From the NCBI GenBank assembly GCA_947504705.1, contig CANNIA010000020.1, positions 1 through 60,226 of the forward strand: 60,226 bases of DNA, given 5' to 3'. Both the position numbers and the translations under genes were made by a program. How positions within the stretch are numbered: position 1 is the stretch's first letter; each line of letters begins with the position of its first letter. The stretch comes from Paracoccaceae bacterium. GTDB lineage: Bacteria; Pseudomonadota; Alphaproteobacteria; Rhodobacterales; Rhodobacteraceae. Shown one piece after another: positions 60,100 through 60,226 of the stretch. The notes under the pieces were generated by a model. The model searched no databases, had not been told where the DNA came from, and saw nothing but the letters and a program-made list of their open reading frames with translations.

Positions 60100-60226
60100 T
60101 CATATCCAGAAGATGACGATGGCAGCGATAGCGATGGCGGACATGAAGGTGTGGGCGCAGCGGTCGTAGCGGGTGTGGATACGCCGCCAATCCTTCAGCT
60201 TGCCGAACATGTTCTCGATCTTGTGA
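60100..60226 (-). mobile_element. 3' end of an IS5-family transposase
   Basis: The minus-strand frame runs from the window edge to TGA at 60100-60102 and encodes HKIENMFGKLKDWRRIHTRY, then DRCAHTFMSAIAIAAI. This is the DDE-domain C-terminus of IS5-family (IS427-type) transposases, with the conserved E-x-F-x-K-L-K-x-W-R-R pattern. Only about 42 residues are inside the window, so it cannot be judged whether the copy is complete. Confidence 0.85.

Noticed and set aside
1-60226. CRISPR arrays, rRNA genes, complete tRNA genes, restriction or other known defence genes
   Set aside because: No regularly spaced repeats, no rRNA-like sequence and no nuclease/helicase/methylase defence set was seen. 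The methyltransferases present have glycan-locus context.

Overview
The window is GC-rich alphaproteobacterial DNA, most likely from a member of the Rhodobacteraceae. The reasons are a dusB-ntrB-ntrC-ntrY-ntrX-hfq-hflX run, NtrC and NtrX proteins without the sigma-54 GAFTGA loop, a fused IspDF, an alphaproteobacterial type of EPS-associated MarR regulator, and codon usage typical of that family. No rRNA or complete tRNA gene and no CRISPR array were seen.

Layout. (1) 1-2025: the lysis end of a prophage or prophage remnant, with a small membrane protein, an M15 peptidase endolysin carrying a C-terminal membrane segment, and an i-spanin whose gene contains the start of an Rz1-like lipoprotein in another frame. 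(2) 2579-27748, minus strand: a large polysaccharide locus. It encodes the GDP-mannose/GDP-fucose route (phosphomannomutase, ManC, Gmd, Fcl), several glycosyltransferases and methyltransferases, a Wzy-like polymerase, a Wzx-like flippase, and a Wbp-like set (WbpB, WbpD, WbpE, WbpG, HisH, HisF) expected to make a diacetamido- or acetamidino-uronic acid. An EPS-associated MarR regulator closes the block. The AT-richer middle (about 11.3-21.9 kb) shows recent rearrangement: 150-bp direct repeats of a broken methyltransferase gene around a three-gene cassette, a frameshifted glycosyltransferase, and a truncated ORF. The UDP-glucuronate-epimerase-like gene is frameshifted in its NAD-binding loop. 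(3) 27992-31598: a compact mobile-looking unit (large serine recombinase and two ParB-domain proteins, no ParA) inserted in the locus. (4) 31816-39134, plus strand: polysaccharide regulation, initiation and export, with a NusG/RfaH-like factor, an IS1380 remnant, a WecA-like initiating transferase, Wza, Wzb, Wzc and two secreted or outer-membrane proteins of unknown role. (5) About 39.1-41.0 kb: a decayed accessory stretch with a tRNA-3'-end-like sequence and a VapBC pair. (6) 41042-59749: mostly chromosomal core: a beta-hydroxyacid dehydrogenase, a penicillin acylase family enzyme, hflX-hfq, ntrX-ntrY-ntrC-ntrB-dusB, ispDF-pgpA-cinA, an internally deleted amtB, a RatA/COQ10-like protein, a Sel1 protein, hpt, a small membrane protein and a diheme cytochrome c. 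(7) The window ends in the 3' end of an IS5-family transposase.

How it fits together: the two halves of the polysaccharide locus (precursors and transferases on minus, assembly and export on plus) form a Wzx/Wzy/Wza-Wzc pathway that is now split by the recombinase-ParB unit. The core half centres on nitrogen control: two Ntr two-component systems with Hfq, and a 17-bp NtrC-like palindrome lying between divergent promoters for dusB-ntrBC and ispDF.
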